Positions 1 to 10,411 of a stretch of DNA of 64,000 bases are shown here, one piece after another. This DNA is from Arcobacter cryaerophilus gv. crypticus. Lineage in GTDB: Bacteria > Campylobacterota > Campylobacteria > Campylobacterales > Arcobacteraceae. The position numbers were made by a program, and so were the translations under genes. The stretch lies in assembly GCF_002993025.1 (NCBI RefSeq), contig NZ_NXGI01000021.1:50934-114933 (forward strand). Direction: 5' to 3'. Position 1 is the stretch's first letter, and each line of letters starts with the position of its first letter. Below the pieces are notes generated by a model, which was given only the letters and a program-made list of their open reading frames with translations, was not told the origin of the DNA and did not search any database.

Positions 1-19
1 CTTTAAAGGAAAAAAATAT

Positions 20-334
20 ATGGAAAAAATCAGATTAAAGCTAAAAGCTTATGATCATAGAGTTTTAGACAGAAGTGTTGCTTCAATAGTTGAAGCTGTT
101 AAAAGAACTGGTGCTGATTTAAGAGGTCCTATTCCTCTTCCTACAAAAATCAGAAGATATACAGTTATCAAAGGTCCTCACGTAAACAAAGATTCAAGAG
201 AGCAATTTGAGATTAGAGTTCATTCAAGAATTATAGACATTATTTCAGCAACAGCTGATACAGTTGATTCATTAATGAAACTAGACTTAGCTCCAGAGGT
301 TGATGTTGAAGTAAGATCAATGGGTCAAGAATAA
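20..334 (+). CDS. rpsJ: 30S ribosomal protein S10
   Basis: Small-subunit protein of the 30S head, also the transcription antitermination partner NusE. The 104-residue product has the usual S10 length and the typical opening [13 protein letters not shown]. An AAAGGA ribosome binding site lies just upstream at about 6-11. It is the first gene of the S10-spc operon, 19 nt before rplC; the operon promoter lies outside the window. Family assignment is secure. Confidence 0.98.
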   Translation: MEKIRLKLKAYDHRVLDRSVASIVEAVKRTGADLRGPIPLPTKIRRYTVIKGPHVNKDSREQFEIRVHSRIIDIISATADTVDSLMKLDLAPEVDVEVRSMGQE

Positions 335-353
335 GTAGAAAGGGTAATACAAG

Positions 354-929
354 ATGGAATTTATAGTTCAAAAAATCGGTATGAGTAGAACAGTATCTGT
401 TCCTAGTACAGCGGTTACACTTTTAAAAGTTATTGATACAAAAGTATGTCAAGTAACTGATGGTGTAGCACTAGTTTCTTATAGCAGCGGTAAAAAAATT
501 AACAAAGCTATTGAGGGACAACAAAAAAAATATAACCTATCTAAAGAGTTTAACAGATTTGCAACAATTACTGTAGCAAATAGTGAAGCTGGAGATTTAG
601 ATGTTGCTGGTTTAGGTGAAGCAAAAATTGTTAAAACAACTTTTAAAACAAAAGGTAGAGGTTTTACTGGTGTTGTAAAAAGATGGAATTTTGCTGGTGG
701 AAGAGGTTCTCACGGACATAGAATGGGTAGAAGAACAGGTTCAATTGGTAACTGTGAGTTCCCAGGAAGAGTTCAACCAGGTAAGAAAATGCCAGGGCAA
801 TACGGAAATACGAATGTATCTGTAAAGAATGAAGTTTTATCATTTGATGCGGAGGCTGGAGTTTTAGTTCTTAAAGGTTCAGTATCTGGTCCAAATGGTT
901 CATTAGGAAAAATAAAGGTTGCTAAATGA
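354..929 (+). CDS. rplC: 50S ribosomal protein L3
   Basis: Large-subunit assembly protein that reaches the peptidyl-transferase centre. The 191-residue product begins [12 protein letters not shown] and carries the L3 central stretch [13 protein letters not shown] followed by the Gly/His-rich H-G-H-R-M-G-R-R loop. AGAAAGGG upstream is the ribosome binding site. Its stop overlaps the rplD start as ATGA, implying translational coupling. Confidence 0.98.
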   Translation: MEFIVQKIGMSRTVSVPSTAVTLLKVIDTKVCQVTDGVALVSYSSGKKINKAIEGQQKKYNLSKEFNRFATITVANSEAGDLDVAGLGEAKIVKTTFKTKGRGFTGVVKRWNFAGGRGSHGHRMGRRTGSIGNCEFPGRVQPGKKMPGQYGNTNVSVKNEVLSFDAEAGVLVLKGSVSGPNGSLGKIKVAK

Positions 930-1537
930 GTAAAGCAATAGTATTAAATACAAAATTTGAAAATAGTGGTGAAGTAGTTTTACCTGCTAATTATGAAGAG
1001 ATAAATAAACACAATTTATACTTATATGTAAAATCGTATTTATCATCTTTAAGATCTAATACAGCAGCTGCTAAAACTAGAGCACAAGTAAGTGGTGGTG
1101 GTAAAAAACCTAAAGCACAAAAAGGTAGTGGAGCAGCAAGATGGGGATCTAAAAGATCACCTTTATTTGTTGGCGGTGGAGTTACTTTTGGTCCTACAAA
1201 AAGAAACTACGAGCAAAAAGTAAATAAAAAACAAAAAGCTTTAGCACTTAAATATGCTTTAAATGCACAAGCTAGTAATGGTTCACTTTTTGCTGTTGAT
1301 TCAATTAAATTAGAATCAGGTAAAACTAAAGATGCGGTTGCAGTTTTAAGTAAATTAAACAAAAGAGATACATTAATTGTTGTTGATACAATTGATGAAA
1401 AAACTTATTTAGCGTTTAGAAATATTAAAAACTGTTATATGATTGAAAAGCAAGAAGTAAATGCATACTTAATTGCTGTATATCACTCTGTACTAATTGA
1501 AAAATCAGTACTAGAAGCATTAATAAAAGAGGCTTAA
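926..1537 (+). CDS. rplD: 50S ribosomal protein L4
   Basis: Large-subunit protein lining the exit tunnel; in some bacteria it represses its own operon. The 203-residue product has the L4 tunnel-loop signature around residues 45-90 ([11 protein letters not shown], then [13 protein letters not shown]). Its start overlaps the rplC stop by 4 nt and rplW follows after one base. Autoregulation here is not shown by the sequence. Confidence 0.98.
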   Translation: MSKAIVLNTKFENSGEVVLPANYEEINKHNLYLYVKSYLSSLRSNTAAAKTRAQVSGGGKKPKAQKGSGAARWGSKRSPLFVGGGVTFGPTKRNYEQKVNKKQKALALKYALNAQASNGSLFAVDSIKLESGKTKDAVAVLSKLNKRDTLIVVDTIDEKTYLAFRNIKNCYMIEKQEVNAYLIAVYHSVLIEKSVLEALIKEA

Positions 1538-1538
1538 G

Positions 1539-1820
1539 ATGGCAGATATAACAGATATTAAATCAATTTTATATACAGAAAAAACAATCGAGCTTCAAGA
1601 AAATGGTGTAATCGTTGTTCAAACTAGTCCTAGAATGACTAAAACGGGTTTAAAAGAGGTTTTCAAAGAGTATTTTGGCGTTGTTCCAACAAAAATTAAC
1701 TCTTTAAGACAAGAAGGAAAAGTTAAAAGATTTAAAGGGAAACTTGGAAAAAGAGTTGACTTTAAAAAATTCTATGTAACATTACCAGAAGGCGCAGCAA
1801 TTGCGAACCTTTCAGCATAA
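1539..1820 (+). CDS. rplW: 50S ribosomal protein L23
   Basis: Large-subunit protein at the exit tunnel mouth, docking site for trigger factor and signal recognition particle in bacteria generally. The 93-residue product has the L23 pattern of an early S-I-L-Y-T-E-K-T segment, [10 protein letters not shown] in the middle and a Lys-rich loop K-V-K-R-F-K-G-K. It sits in the conserved order L4-L23-L2 with one-base spacing after rplD. Confidence 0.98.
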   Translation: MADITDIKSILYTEKTIELQENGVIVVQTSPRMTKTGLKEVFKEYFGVVPTKINSLRQEGKVKRFKGKLGKRVDFKKFYVTLPEGAAIANLSA

Positions 1821-1830
1821 GGAGTGAAAA

Positions 1831-2658
1831 ATGGCAATTAAAAAATTTAGACCTATAACTCCTGCTAGAAGATTTATGTCAGTTATTGATAGCTCTGATA
1901 TTACTTCAAAACCAACAGTTAAGTCTTTACTTGTAAGAGTAAAAGCAAATGCTGGTAGAAATAATAACGGAAGAATTACTTCAAGACACAAAGAAGCAGG
2001 TGCAAAAAAACTATACAGAATTATTGATTTCAAAAGAGATAAATTCGATGTTGTTGGTACTGTTGCAACTATTGAGTATGACCCATATAGAAATTGTAGA
2101 ATTAGCTTAATTTCTTATGCTGATGGAGATAAAAGATATATTATTCAACCTGCTGGATTAAAAGTAGGAGATAAAGTTCAAGCTGCTGCTTCAGGACTTG
2201 ATATTTTACCAGGAAATGCAATGAGATTGGTAAATATTCCTATTGGAACAATGGTTCATAATATTGAGTTGAAACCAGGAAAAGGTGCACAATTTGCTAG
2301 ATCAGCTGGTGGATATGCACAAATTATGGGAAGAGAAGATAAGTATGTTATCTTAAGATTACCATCTGGTGAAATGAGAAAAATCCTTAGTGTTTGTATG
2401 GCTACTATTGGTGTAGTTGGAAACGGGGATTATATAAATATGGTAATTGGTAAAGCTGGTAGAACAAGACACTTAGGAATTAGACCTCAAACAAGAGGAT
2501 CTGCGATGAACCCTATTGATCACCCACACGGTGGAGGAGAAGGTAAAACGAATTCTGGAAGACATCCTGTTACTCCATGGGGTATGCCAACTAAAGGTTA
2601 TAAAACTAGAAAGAAAAAAGCTAGTGATAAACTAATCATTTCAAGAAAAAAGAAGTAA
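1831..2658 (+). CDS. rplB: 50S ribosomal protein L2
   Basis: Primary 23S rRNA-binding protein needed for subunit association and peptidyl transfer. The 275-residue product matches family length and ends with the conserved Gly/His loop D-H-P-H-G-G-G-E-G, the region of the functionally important L2 histidine, followed by [12 protein letters not shown] and a Lys-rich tail. AAGGAGTG upstream of the ATG is a strong ribosome binding site. Confidence 0.98.
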   Translation: MAIKKFRPITPARRFMSVIDSSDITSKPTVKSLLVRVKANAGRNNNGRITSRHKEAGAKKLYRIIDFKRDKFDVVGTVATIEYDPYRNCRISLISYADGDKRYIIQPAGLKVGDKVQAAASGLDILPGNAMRLVNIPIGTMVHNIELKPGKGAQFARSAGGYAQIMGREDKYVILRLPSGEMRKILSVCMATIGVVGNGDYINMVIGKAGRTRHLGIRPQTRGSAMNPIDHPHGGGEGKTNSGRHPVTPWGMPTKGYKTRKKKASDKLIISRKKK

Positions 2659-2667
2659 GGGTTTAAG

Positions 2668-2943
2668 ATGGCAAGATCAATAAAAAAAGGACCTTTCGTA
2701 GATGCACACTTATTAAAAAAAGTTGTGGCTGCTAATAGTTCAAAAGATAAAAAACCAATTAAAACATGGTCAAGAAGATCTACAATTCTTCCAGATATGA
2801 TTGGAATAACATTTAATGTACATAATGGTAGAAACTTTGTTCCTGTAAATGTTACAGAGAACCATGTTGGATATAAATTAGGTGAGTTTGCACCAACTAG
2901 AACATTTAAGGGCCATAAAGGTTCTGTTCAAAGAAAGGCGTAA
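2668..2943 (+). CDS. rpsS: 30S ribosomal protein S19
   Basis: 30S head protein that pairs with S13 near the A site. The 91-residue product shows the canonical N-terminus [12 protein letters not shown], then W-S-R-R-S-T-I-L-P and the C-terminal [12 protein letters not shown]. It follows rplB by 9 nt and precedes rplV by 2 nt, the normal order. Confidence 0.98.
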   Translation: MARSIKKGPFVDAHLLKKVVAANSSKDKKPIKTWSRRSTILPDMIGITFNVHNGRNFVPVNVTENHVGYKLGEFAPTRTFKGHKGSVQRKA

Positions 2944-2945
2944 TA

Positions 2946-3278
2946 ATGGCAAGAGCGATATTAAAATTTATTAGAGTTTCTCCTATTAAAGCAAGATTAA
3001 TTGCAAGAGAAGTTCAAGGAATGAATGCAGAGTATGCAATTGCATCTTTACAGTTTACTCCAAACAAAGCTGCTGGAATTATATCTAAAGTAATAGCTTC
3101 TGCTGTTGCAAACTCAGGGTTGGATTCAGCTGATGCAGTAATTACAAGTGCTAGAGTAGATAAAGGACCAGTTCTTAAAAGATTTACTCCAAGAGCAAGA
3201 GGTTCAGCTTCACCAAAGCATAAACCAACTGCGCATATCATGATTGAAGTAGCTGCATCTACAAAAGGAGACAAGTAA
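2946..3278 (+). CDS. rplV: 50S ribosomal protein L22
   Basis: Large-subunit protein whose beta-hairpin lines the exit tunnel, the site of macrolide-resistance mutations in many bacteria. The 110-residue product has [14 protein letters not shown] near the start and the hairpin [15 protein letters not shown] toward the end. Its final base is shared with the rpsC start (3278), so the two are coupled. Confidence 0.98.
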   Translation: MARAILKFIRVSPIKARLIAREVQGMNAEYAIASLQFTPNKAAGIISKVIASAVANSGLDSADAVITSARVDKGPVLKRFTPRARGSASPKHKPTAHIMIEVAASTKGDK

Positions 3279-3982
3279 TGGGTCAAAAAGTTAATCCAAT
3301 AGGTTTAAGATTAGGTATTAATAGAAATTGGGAGTCTAGATGGTTTCCAAAATTTGAAACAATGCCTGCAAATGTATCTGAAGATGACAAAATAAGAAAG
3401 TTTGTTAAAAAAGAGTTATATTATGCTGGAATTGCTCAAACTGTGATTGAAAGAACTGCAAAAAAAGTTAGAGTTACTGTTGTAGCTGCTAGACCTGGAA
3501 TTATCATTGGTAAAAAAGGTGCAGATGTTGAAAAACTAAAAAACTCTTTATCTAAACTTGTAGGGAAAGAGATAGCTGTAAATATTAAAGAAGAGAGAAA
3601 ACCTCAAACTTCTGCATTGCTTTCAGCTGAAAACGTTGCTCAACAATTAGAAAGAAGAGTTGCATTTAGAAGAGCTATGAAAAGAGTTATGCAAAATGCA
3701 CTTAAAGGTGGAGCAAAAGGTATTAAAGTATCTGTTTCTGGAAGACTTGGTGGTGCTGAAATGGCAAGAACTGAGTGGTACCTAGAAGGAAGAGTTCCTT
3801 TACATACATTAAGAGCTAGAATTGATTACGGATTTGCAGAGGCTCATACAGCTTATGGTTGTATTGGTATTAAAGTTTGGATATTCAAAGGTGAAGTTCT
3901 TGCAAAAGGAATTCCTACTGAAAAATCTGAATCTACTGAGTCTAAACCAAAAAGAAGACCAGCAAAGAAAAGAGGTAACTAA
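3278..3982 (+). CDS. rpsC: 30S ribosomal protein S3
   Basis: 30S shoulder and head protein that forms part of the mRNA entry helicase with S4 and S5. The 234-residue product begins [13 protein letters not shown], has the KH-domain G-x-x-G loop in [12 protein letters not shown], and ends in a Lys/Arg-rich tail ([11 protein letters not shown]). The start overlaps the rplV stop by one base. Confidence 0.98.
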   Translation: MGQKVNPIGLRLGINRNWESRWFPKFETMPANVSEDDKIRKFVKKELYYAGIAQTVIERTAKKVRVTVVAARPGIIIGKKGADVEKLKNSLSKLVGKEIAVNIKEERKPQTSALLSAENVAQQLERRVAFRRAMKRVMQNALKGGAKGIKVSVSGRLGGAEMARTEWYLEGRVPLHTLRARIDYGFAEAHTAYGCIGIKVWIFKGEVLAKGIPTEKSESTESKPKRRPAKKRGN

Positions 3983-3984
3983 TT

Positions 3985-4410
3985 ATGTTAATGCCTAAAA
4001 GAACAAAATTTAGAAAAATGATGAAAGGAAGAAATCGAGGTGAAGCTCATAGAGGTAACTCTTTAGCATACGGAGATTTTGGAATTAAAGCTGTTGAGCA
4101 TGGACGAATAGATTCAAGACAAATTGAAGCTTCTAGGGTTGCTATGACAAGAAAAGTAAAAAGACAAGCGAAAGTTTGGATTATGGTATTCCCTGATAAA
4201 CCACTAACTGCTAAACCTCTTGAAACAAGAATGGGTAAAGGTAAAGGAAGTGTTGATAAATGGGTAATGAACATTAAGCCAGGAAGAGTTTGTTTCGAAA
4301 TGGCTGGAGTAGATGAAAGTTTAGCAAGAGAAGCTTTAGCTTTAGCTATGCATAAACTACCATTTAAAACTAAATTTGTAACAAGAGATAGCGAAAATGA
4401 ACTATACTGA
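3985..4410 (+). CDS. rplP: 50S ribosomal protein L16
   Basis: Large-subunit protein that helps position A-site tRNA. The 141-residue product starts [12 protein letters not shown], the standard bacterial L16 start, which supports the ATG at 3985 over the one two codons later. AGAGG at about 3971-3975 is the ribosome binding site. It overlaps rpmC by 14 nt, so the L16 and L29 reading frames share their junction. Confidence 0.98.
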   Translation: MLMPKRTKFRKMMKGRNRGEAHRGNSLAYGDFGIKAVEHGRIDSRQIEASRVAMTRKVKRQAKVWIMVFPDKPLTAKPLETRMGKGKGSVDKWVMNIKPGRVCFEMAGVDESLAREALALAMHKLPFKTKFVTRDSENELY

Positions 4411-4588
4411 AATTAAAGATAAAAGCTTGAGTGAATTACAAGCGTTATTAAAAGAAAAAAAGGTGCTTCTTTTTGAATTAAAAGCTAAGCTAAAAACTAT
4501 GCAGCTAACAAATACATCTGAATTAAGAATAGCAAAAAAAGATATTGCTAAAATTCAGACTGCTATGACAGCTCTAAATGCTAACTAA
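4397..4588 (+). CDS. rpmC: 50S ribosomal protein L29
   Basis: Small exit-tunnel rim protein. The 63-residue product has the L29 helical hairpin, with [14 protein letters not shown] in helix 1 and [14 protein letters not shown] in helix 2. It begins inside the last 14 nt of rplP, and the first possible start of the rpsQ frame overlaps its end. Confidence 0.97.
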   Translation: MNYTEIKDKSLSELQALLKEKKVLLFELKAKLKTMQLTNTSELRIAKKDIAKIQTAMTALNAN

Positions 4589-4598
4589 GGATCTAAGT

Positions 4599-4850
4599 AT
4601 GACACATAAAAGAGAGATTCAAGGTGTAGTAGTAAAAAGATCAGGTGATAAAACAGCTTCTGTTTTAGTAACTAGATCAGTTTTACACCCAAAGTATCAT
4701 AAAACTGTAAAAAGATTTAAAAAATATTTAGTTCATGATGAAAAAAATGAGTTAAATGTTGGTGATAGTGTTATTGCTGTTGAGTGCAGACCACTATCTA
4801 AAACTAAATCTTTTAGATTAAAAACGATCCTTGCTACAGGAGTTAAATAA
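4599..4850 (+). CDS. rpsQ: 30S ribosomal protein S17
   Basis: Primary 16S rRNA-binding protein of the 30S body with an OB fold. The frame is open from an ATG at 4578, but the start at 4599 is preferred: AAGGA at 4587-4591 lies 7 nt upstream, and the protein then begins [11 protein letters not shown], as S17 should. This gives 83 residues, with the conserved [10 protein letters not shown] and H-D-E-K-N-E. Its last base is the first of rplN. Confidence 0.96.
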   Translation: MTHKREIQGVVVKRSGDKTASVLVTRSVLHPKYHKTVKRFKKYLVHDEKNELNVGDSVIAVECRPLSKTKSFRLKTILATGVK

Positions 4851-5218
4851 TGATTCAAAGTTTTACAAGATTAAACGTAGCAGACAATACAGGAGCTAAA
4901 GAGATTATGTGTATCAAAGTTTTAGGTGGTTCTAAAAGAAGATATGCAACTGTTGGTGATGTTATTGTTGCGTCTGTTAAAAAAGCTCTTCCAACTGGAA
5001 AAATTAAAAAAGGTCAAGTTGTTAAAGCTGTAATTGTAAGAACTCATAAAGAAGTTCAAAGAGAAAATGGTTCATTAATTAGATTTGATGACAATGCAGC
5101 TGTTATTTTAGATGCTAAAAGAGAGCCAGTTGGAACAAGAATTTTTGGACCAGTTGCTAGAGAAGTTAGATATTCAGGATTTATGAAAATCGTTTCACTT
5201 GCACCGGAGGTACTATAA
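4850..5218 (+). CDS. rplN: 50S ribosomal protein L14
   Basis: Large-subunit interface protein. The 122-residue product is exactly the usual L14 length, with the opening [17 protein letters not shown] and the later F-D-D-N-A-A-V-I-L and [11 protein letters not shown]. Both ends overlap neighbours by a single base (TAATG junctions at 4850 and 5218), marking tight coupling of the spc segment. Confidence 0.98.
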   Translation: MIQSFTRLNVADNTGAKEIMCIKVLGGSKRRYATVGDVIVASVKKALPTGKIKKGQVVKAVIVRTHKEVQRENGSLIRFDDNAAVILDAKREPVGTRIFGPVAREVRYSGFMKIVSLAPEVL

Positions 5219-5454
5219 TGGCTATTAAATTAAAAATAAAAAAAGGTGATACAGTTAGAATCATCGCTGGTGATGACAAAGGAAAAACTGGAGAAGTTTT
5301 ACAAGTATTACCAAAAGTAAACAAAGTAATCGTAAAAGATTGTAAAGTTGCTAAAAAAACTGTTAAACCTGATCAAGAAAAAAATCCAGATGGTGGATTT
5401 ATAAACAAAGAGATGCCAATTGATATTTCAAATGTGGCAAAAGTGGAAGGGTAA
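5218..5454 (+). CDS. rplX: 50S ribosomal protein L24
   Basis: Assembly initiator protein of the large subunit with a KOW motif. In the 78-residue product the KOW core is K-K-G-D-T-V-R-I-I-A-G-D-D-K-G-K-T-G near residues 8-25. It is shorter than the roughly 100-residue E. coli protein, as is common in this phylum. It starts on the last base of rplN and precedes rplE by 3 nt. Confidence 0.97.
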   Translation: MAIKLKIKKGDTVRIIAGDDKGKTGEVLQVLPKVNKVIVKDCKVAKKTVKPDQEKNPDGGFINKEMPIDISNVAKVEG

Positions 5455-5457
5455 AAT

Positions 5458-6006
5458 ATGGCATCAAGATTATTAGAAAAATATAAAGCTGAGATTAAAC
5501 CAGTTCTTGAAACAGAGTTTCCAAAAAATAAAACTTTAACAGCAAAAATTGATAAAGTTGTTATCTCTGTTGGTGCTGGTGAAGCTATGAAAGATACTAA
5601 GTTAATCCAAAATATGCAAGATACAATCTCTTTAATTGCTGGACAAAGAGCGGTTAAAGTTATTGCTAAACAATCTGTTGCTGGATTTAAAGTAAGAGAA
5701 GGAATGCCTGTTGGTATTAAAGTTACTTTAAGAGGTGAGCAAATGTATAACTTCTTAGACAAACTATGCACTATTGCATTACCAAGAGTTAAAGACTTTA
5801 GAGGTTTAAATAGAAATGGATTTGATGGAAGAGGAAACTTTAACTTCGGACTTGATGAGCAGTTGATGTTCCCAGAAGTAGTTTATGATAACATCATTAA
5901 AACACACGGAATGAATATCTCTATTGCTACAACAGCTACTAGTGATGCTGAATCATATAGATTGTTAGAGTTAATTGGAATTCCATTTTCAAAAGGAAGA
6001 GCGTAA
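5458..6006 (+). CDS. rplE: 50S ribosomal protein L5
   Basis: 5S rRNA-binding protein of the central protuberance. The 182-residue product contains the L5 signature G-x-G-E-A in V-G-A-G-E-A-M-K-D, then the R-V-K-D-F-R-G-L segment and a C-terminal [15 protein letters not shown] region. It shares one base with the rpsN start. Confidence 0.98.
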   Translation: MASRLLEKYKAEIKPVLETEFPKNKTLTAKIDKVVISVGAGEAMKDTKLIQNMQDTISLIAGQRAVKVIAKQSVAGFKVREGMPVGIKVTLRGEQMYNFLDKLCTIALPRVKDFRGLNRNGFDGRGNFNFGLDEQLMFPEVVYDNIIKTHGMNISIATTATSDAESYRLLELIGIPFSKGRA

Positions 6007-6191
6007 TGGCAAAGAAATCTATGATCGCTAAACAACAAAGAACACCTAAATTTGCTGTAAGAGCATATACTAGATGTTCTGTTTGTGGAAGACCTCACTC
6101 AGTTTATAAAGATTTTGGTCTATGTAGAATTTGTTTAAGAAAAATGGCTAACGAAGGTTTATTACCTGGTGTTAGAAAAGCTAGTTGGTAG
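6006..6191 (+). CDS. rpsN: 30S ribosomal protein S14, zinc-binding type
   Basis: 30S head protein. The short 61-residue form has four zinc ligands, C24-x2-C27 and C40-x2-C43, so it is the zinc-type paralogue rather than the longer zinc-free form. No second S14 is seen in the window. The gene is tightly packed between rplE (1-nt overlap) and rpsH (12-nt gap). Confidence 0.97.
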   Translation: MAKKSMIAKQQRTPKFAVRAYTRCSVCGRPHSVYKDFGLCRICLRKMANEGLLPGVRKASW

Positions 6192-6203
6192 GAGAAAAAA
6201 GCT

Positions 6204-6602
6204 ATGATGAATGATTTAATCGCAGATGCTTTAACTAGAATTAGAAATGCTTCTATGAGAAGATTAGAAGTTACAACACTATTACACTCAAACACAGTTG
6301 TTGGAGTAGTGAATGTACTTTTACAAAAAGAGTATATTGTTGGATTCAAAGTTATTGACGGACAAAATAATAAAAAAACAATTCAAGTTGAATTGAAGTA
6401 TGATGATAAAGAGAAATCAGCAATTAACGAAATTGTGAGAGTTTCAAAACCAGGAAGAAGAGTTTATAAGCCAGCTTCTGAAATTAAAAATTTCAAAAAC
6501 GGATATGGTACTATTATTCTTTCAACTAACAAAGGTATTATCGCTAACGATGAAGCATATGCTTCTAATGTTGGTGGAGAAGTACTTTGTACTGTTTGGT
6601 AG
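6204..6602 (+). CDS. rpsH: 30S ribosomal protein S8
   Basis: 16S rRNA-binding protein; in E. coli it represses the spc operon. The 132-residue product begins [16 protein letters not shown] and ends G-G-E-V-L-C-T-V-W, both diagnostic. Two adjacent ATGs (6204 and 6207) are possible; the first is nearer in spacing to GGAG at 6191-6194. Translational repression here is untested. Confidence 0.98.
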   Translation: MMNDLIADALTRIRNASMRRLEVTTLLHSNTVVGVVNVLLQKEYIVGFKVIDGQNNKKTIQVELKYDDKEKSAINEIVRVSKPGRRVYKPASEIKNFKNGYGTIILSTNKGIIANDEAYASNVGGEVLCTVW

Positions 6603-6611
6603 GAGGGTGTA

Positions 6612-7148
6612 ATGTCTAGAATTGGAAAAAAACCTATTACAATTCCTGCTGGAATTGAAGTAACAGTAAATGGTACGCTAATTAGTGTTAAAAAAGGAAA
6701 CAATGTTTCTACAGTTGAGACTCATGGAAGAGTTGGAATTGAAGTTGCAGATGGTCAAGTTGTTTTAACAAAAAATGGTGAAACAAAAGAATCTGCAGCG
6801 TTTTGGGGAACTTATAGAGCATTAACAGCAAATGCAGTTAATGGTTTAAATGAAGGTTTCTCAAAAACTTTAGAAATCAATGGAGTTGGATATAAAGCAG
6901 CTGTAAAAGGTGATGTTTTAGAGTTAATCTTAGGTTATTCTCATCCAATTAATTTCGAAATCCAAAAAGGATTAGATATTTCTGTTGAGAAAAACATTAT
7001 TACAGTTAAAGGTGCAGATAAACAACAAGTTGGACAAGCTGCTGCTATTATTCGAGGCTTTAGAAAACCAGAACCGTACAAAGGTAAAGGTATTAAGTAT
7101 TCTGATGAGAAAATCATTAGAAAAGCCGGAAAAACTGCTAAGAAATAA
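6612..7148 (+). CDS. rplF: 50S ribosomal protein L6
   Basis: Large-subunit protein near the factor-binding centre. The 178-residue product starts [14 protein letters not shown] and has the second L6 repeat with G-V-G-Y-K-A-A and the C-terminal [17 protein letters not shown] sits just upstream of the ATG. Confidence 0.98.
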   Translation: MSRIGKKPITIPAGIEVTVNGTLISVKKGNNVSTVETHGRVGIEVADGQVVLTKNGETKESAAFWGTYRALTANAVNGLNEGFSKTLEINGVGYKAAVKGDVLELILGYSHPINFEIQKGLDISVEKNIITVKGADKQQVGQAAAIIRGFRKPEPYKGKGIKYSDEKIIRKAGKTAKK

Positions 7149-7157
7149 GGTGTAACT

Positions 7158-7517
7158 ATGAGTAGAGAAAAAGATTTAGCAAAAAAAGTTGCTTTAAGAA
7201 TAAAAAGAAAAAAGAGAGTTAGAGCTAATATTTTTGGTACAGCTATTAAACCAAGAGTATCGATTTTTAAATCTAACAAATACATTAGTGCACAAGCTAT
7301 CAACGATGCTGAAGGTAGAACTTTAGTAGCAATTAGCTCACAAACTATGGGTTTAGGTGGAAATAAAGATGGTGCTGCTAAAGTTGCAGCTGAGTTTGCT
7401 TCTAAGTTAAAAGCAGCTGGTATTGAAACAGTTGTTTATGATAGAAACGGGTATCTTTATCATGGTGTTGTTGCAGCATTTGCTGACGCATTAAGAGAAA
7501 ATGGTATTAAATTATAA
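7158..7517 (+). CDS. rplR: 50S ribosomal protein L18
   Basis: 5S rRNA-binding protein. The 119-residue product has a Lys/Arg-rich N-terminus (R-I-K-R-K-K-R-V-R), the [12 protein letters not shown] core and the C-terminal [10 protein letters not shown]. It lies in the conserved order L6-L18-S5. Confidence 0.98.
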   Translation: MSREKDLAKKVALRIKRKKRVRANIFGTAIKPRVSIFKSNKYISAQAINDAEGRTLVAISSQTMGLGGNKDGAAKVAAEFASKLKAAGIETVVYDRNGYLYHGVVAAFADALRENGIKL

Positions 7518-7526
7518 GGATTAATG

Positions 7527-7967
7527 ATGGCAGTAAATAGAGAAGACTTTCAAGAAGCAATCGTTAAAATCGGAAGAGTAACAAAAGTTGTAAAGGGTGG
7601 TAGAAGATTCAGATTTACAGCTTTAGTTGTTGTTGGTGATAAAAACGGTACAGTAGGATTCGGAACAGGTAAAGCAAAAGAAGTTCCAGATGCTATTAAA
7701 AAAGCTTTAGATGATGCATTCAAAAGCTTAGTGACAGTTTCTATAAAAGGAACAACAATTGCACATGATATTGAACACAAATATAATGCAAGTAAAATTT
7801 TATTAAGACCAGCTTCAGAAGGAACTGGACTTATAGCTGGAGGAGCTGCAAGACCTGTTCTTGAGCTTTCTGGAGTAAAAGATATTATTGCAAAATCTTT
7901 AGGTTCAAATAATCCAAATAACCTTGTACAAGCTACAGTTGAAGCTTTAGCAAGAATAAAAGGATAA
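7527..7967 (+). CDS. rpsE: 30S ribosomal protein S5
   Basis: Decoding-fidelity protein of the 30S body with an N-terminal double-stranded RNA-binding fold. Two consecutive ATGs exist (7524 and 7527); 7527 is better spaced from AAGGA at 7516-7520. The S5 signature [15 protein letters not shown] and the later [14 protein letters not shown] are present. rplO follows directly: rpmD (L30), which many bacteria carry between them, is absent. Confidence 0.97.
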   Translation: MAVNREDFQEAIVKIGRVTKVVKGGRRFRFTALVVVGDKNGTVGFGTGKAKEVPDAIKKALDDAFKSLVTVSIKGTTIAHDIEHKYNASKILLRPASEGTGLIAGGAARPVLELSGVKDIIAKSLGSNNPNNLVQATVEALARIKG

Positions 7968-7971
7968 GAGT

Positions 7972-8370
7972 ATGATATTAGAAAATTTAAAACCAGCTTG
8001 CGGAAGCACAAAAGCTCCAAAAAGAAAAGGTAGAGGTCAAGGAAGCGGTAACGGTAAAACTGCTGGAAAAGGTAATAAAGGTCAAAAAGCTAGATCTGGA
8101 TACAGTGCAAAAAGAGGTTTTGAAGGTGGTCAACAACCATTAACAAGAAGACTTCCTAAAGTTGGATTTGTATCAAGAGTAGTTAAACCATATACAATTA
8201 ATGTTGAAAAAGTAACTGCAATTGCTGAATTACCAGAAATTACAGTTGAATCGATTAGATCTGTATATAAATTATCAAAAACTGTTGTAAAAGTAAAACT
8301 TATTGGTGCAACAGCTAAAAATTTAAGTGCTAAGATTAAAGACGAAAACGTTACAACTACTGGAAAATAA
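7972..8370 (+). CDS. rplO: 50S ribosomal protein L15
   Basis: Late-assembly large-subunit protein. The 132-residue product has the Gly/Lys-rich N-terminus with [14 protein letters not shown] and [15 protein letters not shown], both characteristic. secY begins two bases after its stop. Confidence 0.97.
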   Translation: MILENLKPACGSTKAPKRKGRGQGSGNGKTAGKGNKGQKARSGYSAKRGFEGGQQPLTRRLPKVGFVSRVVKPYTINVEKVTAIAELPEITVESIRSVYKLSKTVVKVKLIGATAKNLSAKIKDENVTTTGK

Positions 8371-8372
8371 TT

Positions 8373-9635
8373 ATGAGTAAAGATCTAGTAAATAAGATTC
8401 TTATTACATTAGGCTTTATTTTTCTTTACAGACTACTGGCATATGTGCCAGTACCTGGAGTTAATATTGACGTAGTTAAAGAGTTTTTTGATTCAAATGC
8501 AAATAATGCATTAGGTCTTGTAAATATGTTTAGTGGAAATGCAGTTGAAAGACTAAGTATTATATCACTAGGAATTATGCCTTACATTACAGCTTCTATT
8601 ATTATGGAGCTTCTAGCAGCAACTTTCCCAGCACTTGGTAAAATGAAAAAAGAGAGAGATGGGATGCAAAAATATATGCAAATCATCAGATATACAACTA
8701 TTGTTATTACATTAATACAATCAATTGGAGTATCAATCGGACTTAATTCATTAACTGGACAAAATGGGCAAGCAGCAATTTCTATTGATATGAATACATT
8801 CATTGCAGTTTCAGCTATTTCAATGCTTACAGGAACAATGCTTTTAATGTGGATAGGTGAGCAAATAACTCAAAGAGGTATAGGAAATGGTATTTCACTG
8901 ATTATCTTTGCAGGTATCGTTTCAGCAATTCCTAGTGCTATTGGTGGAACTATCGATTTAGTAAATAATGGTCAAATGCACTTTTTAACAGTAATTGGTA
9001 TTTTACTTGTAATTTTTGCAACGGTTGGAGCTATTATTTATGTTGAATTAGGTGAGCGAAGAGTTCCTGTTTCTTACTCAAGAAAAGTAATTATGCAAAA
9101 CCAAAATAAAAGAGTTATGAACTATATTCCAATTAAAGTAAATTTAAGTGGAGTTATTCCTGCTATTTTTGCAAGTGCTATTTTAATGTTTCCAGCAACA
9201 GTTTTGCAAGGAAGTGAAAATAAATACTTAGTAATGATAGCTGATTATATGAATCCTAGTTCATATACATTTAACTTATTTATGTTTTTATTTGTAGTTT
9301 TCTTTGCATTTTTTTATGCTTCAATTACATTTAATGCAAAAGATATAAGCGAAAATTTAAAAAGACAAGGTGGATTTATCCCTGGAGTTAGACCAGGAGC
9401 TAGTACAGCTGAATTTTTAAATACAGTTGCTGGTAGATTAACTTTTTGGGGTGCTATTTATATGGGATTAATTTCTACTATTCCTTGGTTAATTGTAAAA
9501 GCAATGGGTGTTCCTTTTTATTTTGGAGGAGTTTCAGTTTTAATTGTAGTTCAAGTTGCTATTGATACTATGAGAAAAATAGAAGCACAACAATATTCAA
9601 ATAAATATCAAACTTTAAGTGCAGTTGGACTATAA
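8373..9635 (+). CDS. secY: Preprotein translocase channel subunit SecY
   Basis: Pore-forming subunit of the SecYEG channel in the inner membrane. The 420-residue protein has about ten hydrophobic helices and typical motifs: L-A-Y-V-P-V-P-G after helix 1, the G-I-M-P-Y-I-T-A-S-I plug region, G-I-G-N-G-I-S in the middle, and the cytosolic loop R-R-V-P-V-S-Y. Its place at the end of the spc operon is standard; adk, often next, is missing and map follows directly. Confidence 0.98.
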   Translation: MSKDLVNKILITLGFIFLYRLLAYVPVPGVNIDVVKEFFDSNANNALGLVNMFSGNAVERLSIISLGIMPYITASIIMELLAATFPALGKMKKERDGMQKYMQIIRYTTIVITLIQSIGVSIGLNSLTGQNGQAAISIDMNTFIAVSAISMLTGTMLLMWIGEQITQRGIGNGISLIIFAGIVSAIPSAIGGTIDLVNNGQMHFLTVIGILLVIFATVGAIIYVELGERRVPVSYSRKVIMQNQNKRVMNYIPIKVNLSGVIPAIFASAILMFPATVLQGSENKYLVMIADYMNPSSYTFNLFMFLFVVFFAFFYASITFNAKDISENLKRQGGFIPGVRPGASTAEFLNTVAGRLTFWGAIYMGLISTIPWLIVKAMGVPFYFGGVSVLIVVQVAIDTMRKIEAQQYSNKYQTLSAVGL

Positions 9636-9637
9636 AA

Positions 9638-10402
9638 ATGTCTATTGCGCTTAGAAAACCTGAAGAGATTGAAAAACTTTATGTTGCAAATCAAGCTGTT
9701 GCAAAAACACTAAAATATTTAGAAGAGAATGTAAAAGCTGGAATGACTTTAAAAGAAGTTGATGCTATGGGTGAAAAATTTATTTTAAGCCTAGGAGCTA
9801 GACCTGCTTTTAAAGGATTATATGGATTTCCAAGTGCTGTTTGTACTTCACTAAATGAAGTTATAATTCATGGAATTCCAAGCGATACAATTTTAAAAGA
9901 TGGTGATATTTTAGGACTTGATATTGGAACTGAAGTTGATGGTTGGTATGGTGATAGTGCTATTACTATGCCAATTGGAGAGATTTCTAAAAAAGATGAA
10001 GAGCTGATAGCTTGTTCAAGAGATGCTTTGTATTATGCTATTGATATAATAGAAGATGGTATGAGATTTAAAGAGTTATCAAAGGCTATTGAAGATTTTA
10101 TTACTTCAAGAGGCTATCAGCCACTAGTAAGATTTTGTGGACATGGAATTGGAAGAAAACCACATGAAGAACCTGAAATTCCAAACTACTTAGAGCATGG
10201 TGGTACAAAATCTGGGCCAAAAATAAAAAATGGAATGGTGTTTTGTATAGAACCCATGATATGTCAAAAAGATAGAAACCCTGTTATTCTTAAAAATGGT
10301 TGGGATGTTGTTTCAGCCGATGGTTTAAGAGGGAGTCATTATGAGCATACGGTTGCTGTAGTTGATGGACGAGCAGTTATTTTAAGTAATAGAGAAAATT
10401 AA
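9638..10402 (+). CDS. map: Type I methionine aminopeptidase
   Basis: Removes the initiator Met from nascent proteins using two metal ions. The 254-residue product is a single pita-bread domain. Likely metal ligands are visible in G-L-D-I-G-T-E-V-D-G-W-Y-G-D, the C-G-H-G-I-G-R loop, the late F-C-I-E-P-M, and E-H-T-V-A-V near the C-terminus. It starts two bases after secY and is followed by infA. Confidence 0.97.
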   Translation: MSIALRKPEEIEKLYVANQAVAKTLKYLEENVKAGMTLKEVDAMGEKFILSLGARPAFKGLYGFPSAVCTSLNEVIIHGIPSDTILKDGDILGLDIGTEVDGWYGDSAITMPIGEISKKDEELIACSRDALYYAIDIIEDGMRFKELSKAIEDFITSRGYQPLVRFCGHGIGRKPHEEPEIPNYLEHGGTKSGPKIKNGMVFCIEPMICQKDRNPVILKNGWDVVSADGLRGSHYEHTVAVVDGRAVILSNREN

Positions 10403-10411
10403 GGGGCTAAT

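Noticed and set aside
7550..8020. 156-codon minus-strand frame opposite rpsE
   Set aside because: Antisense shadow of a highly conserved ribosomal gene with no start context and no family resemblance.
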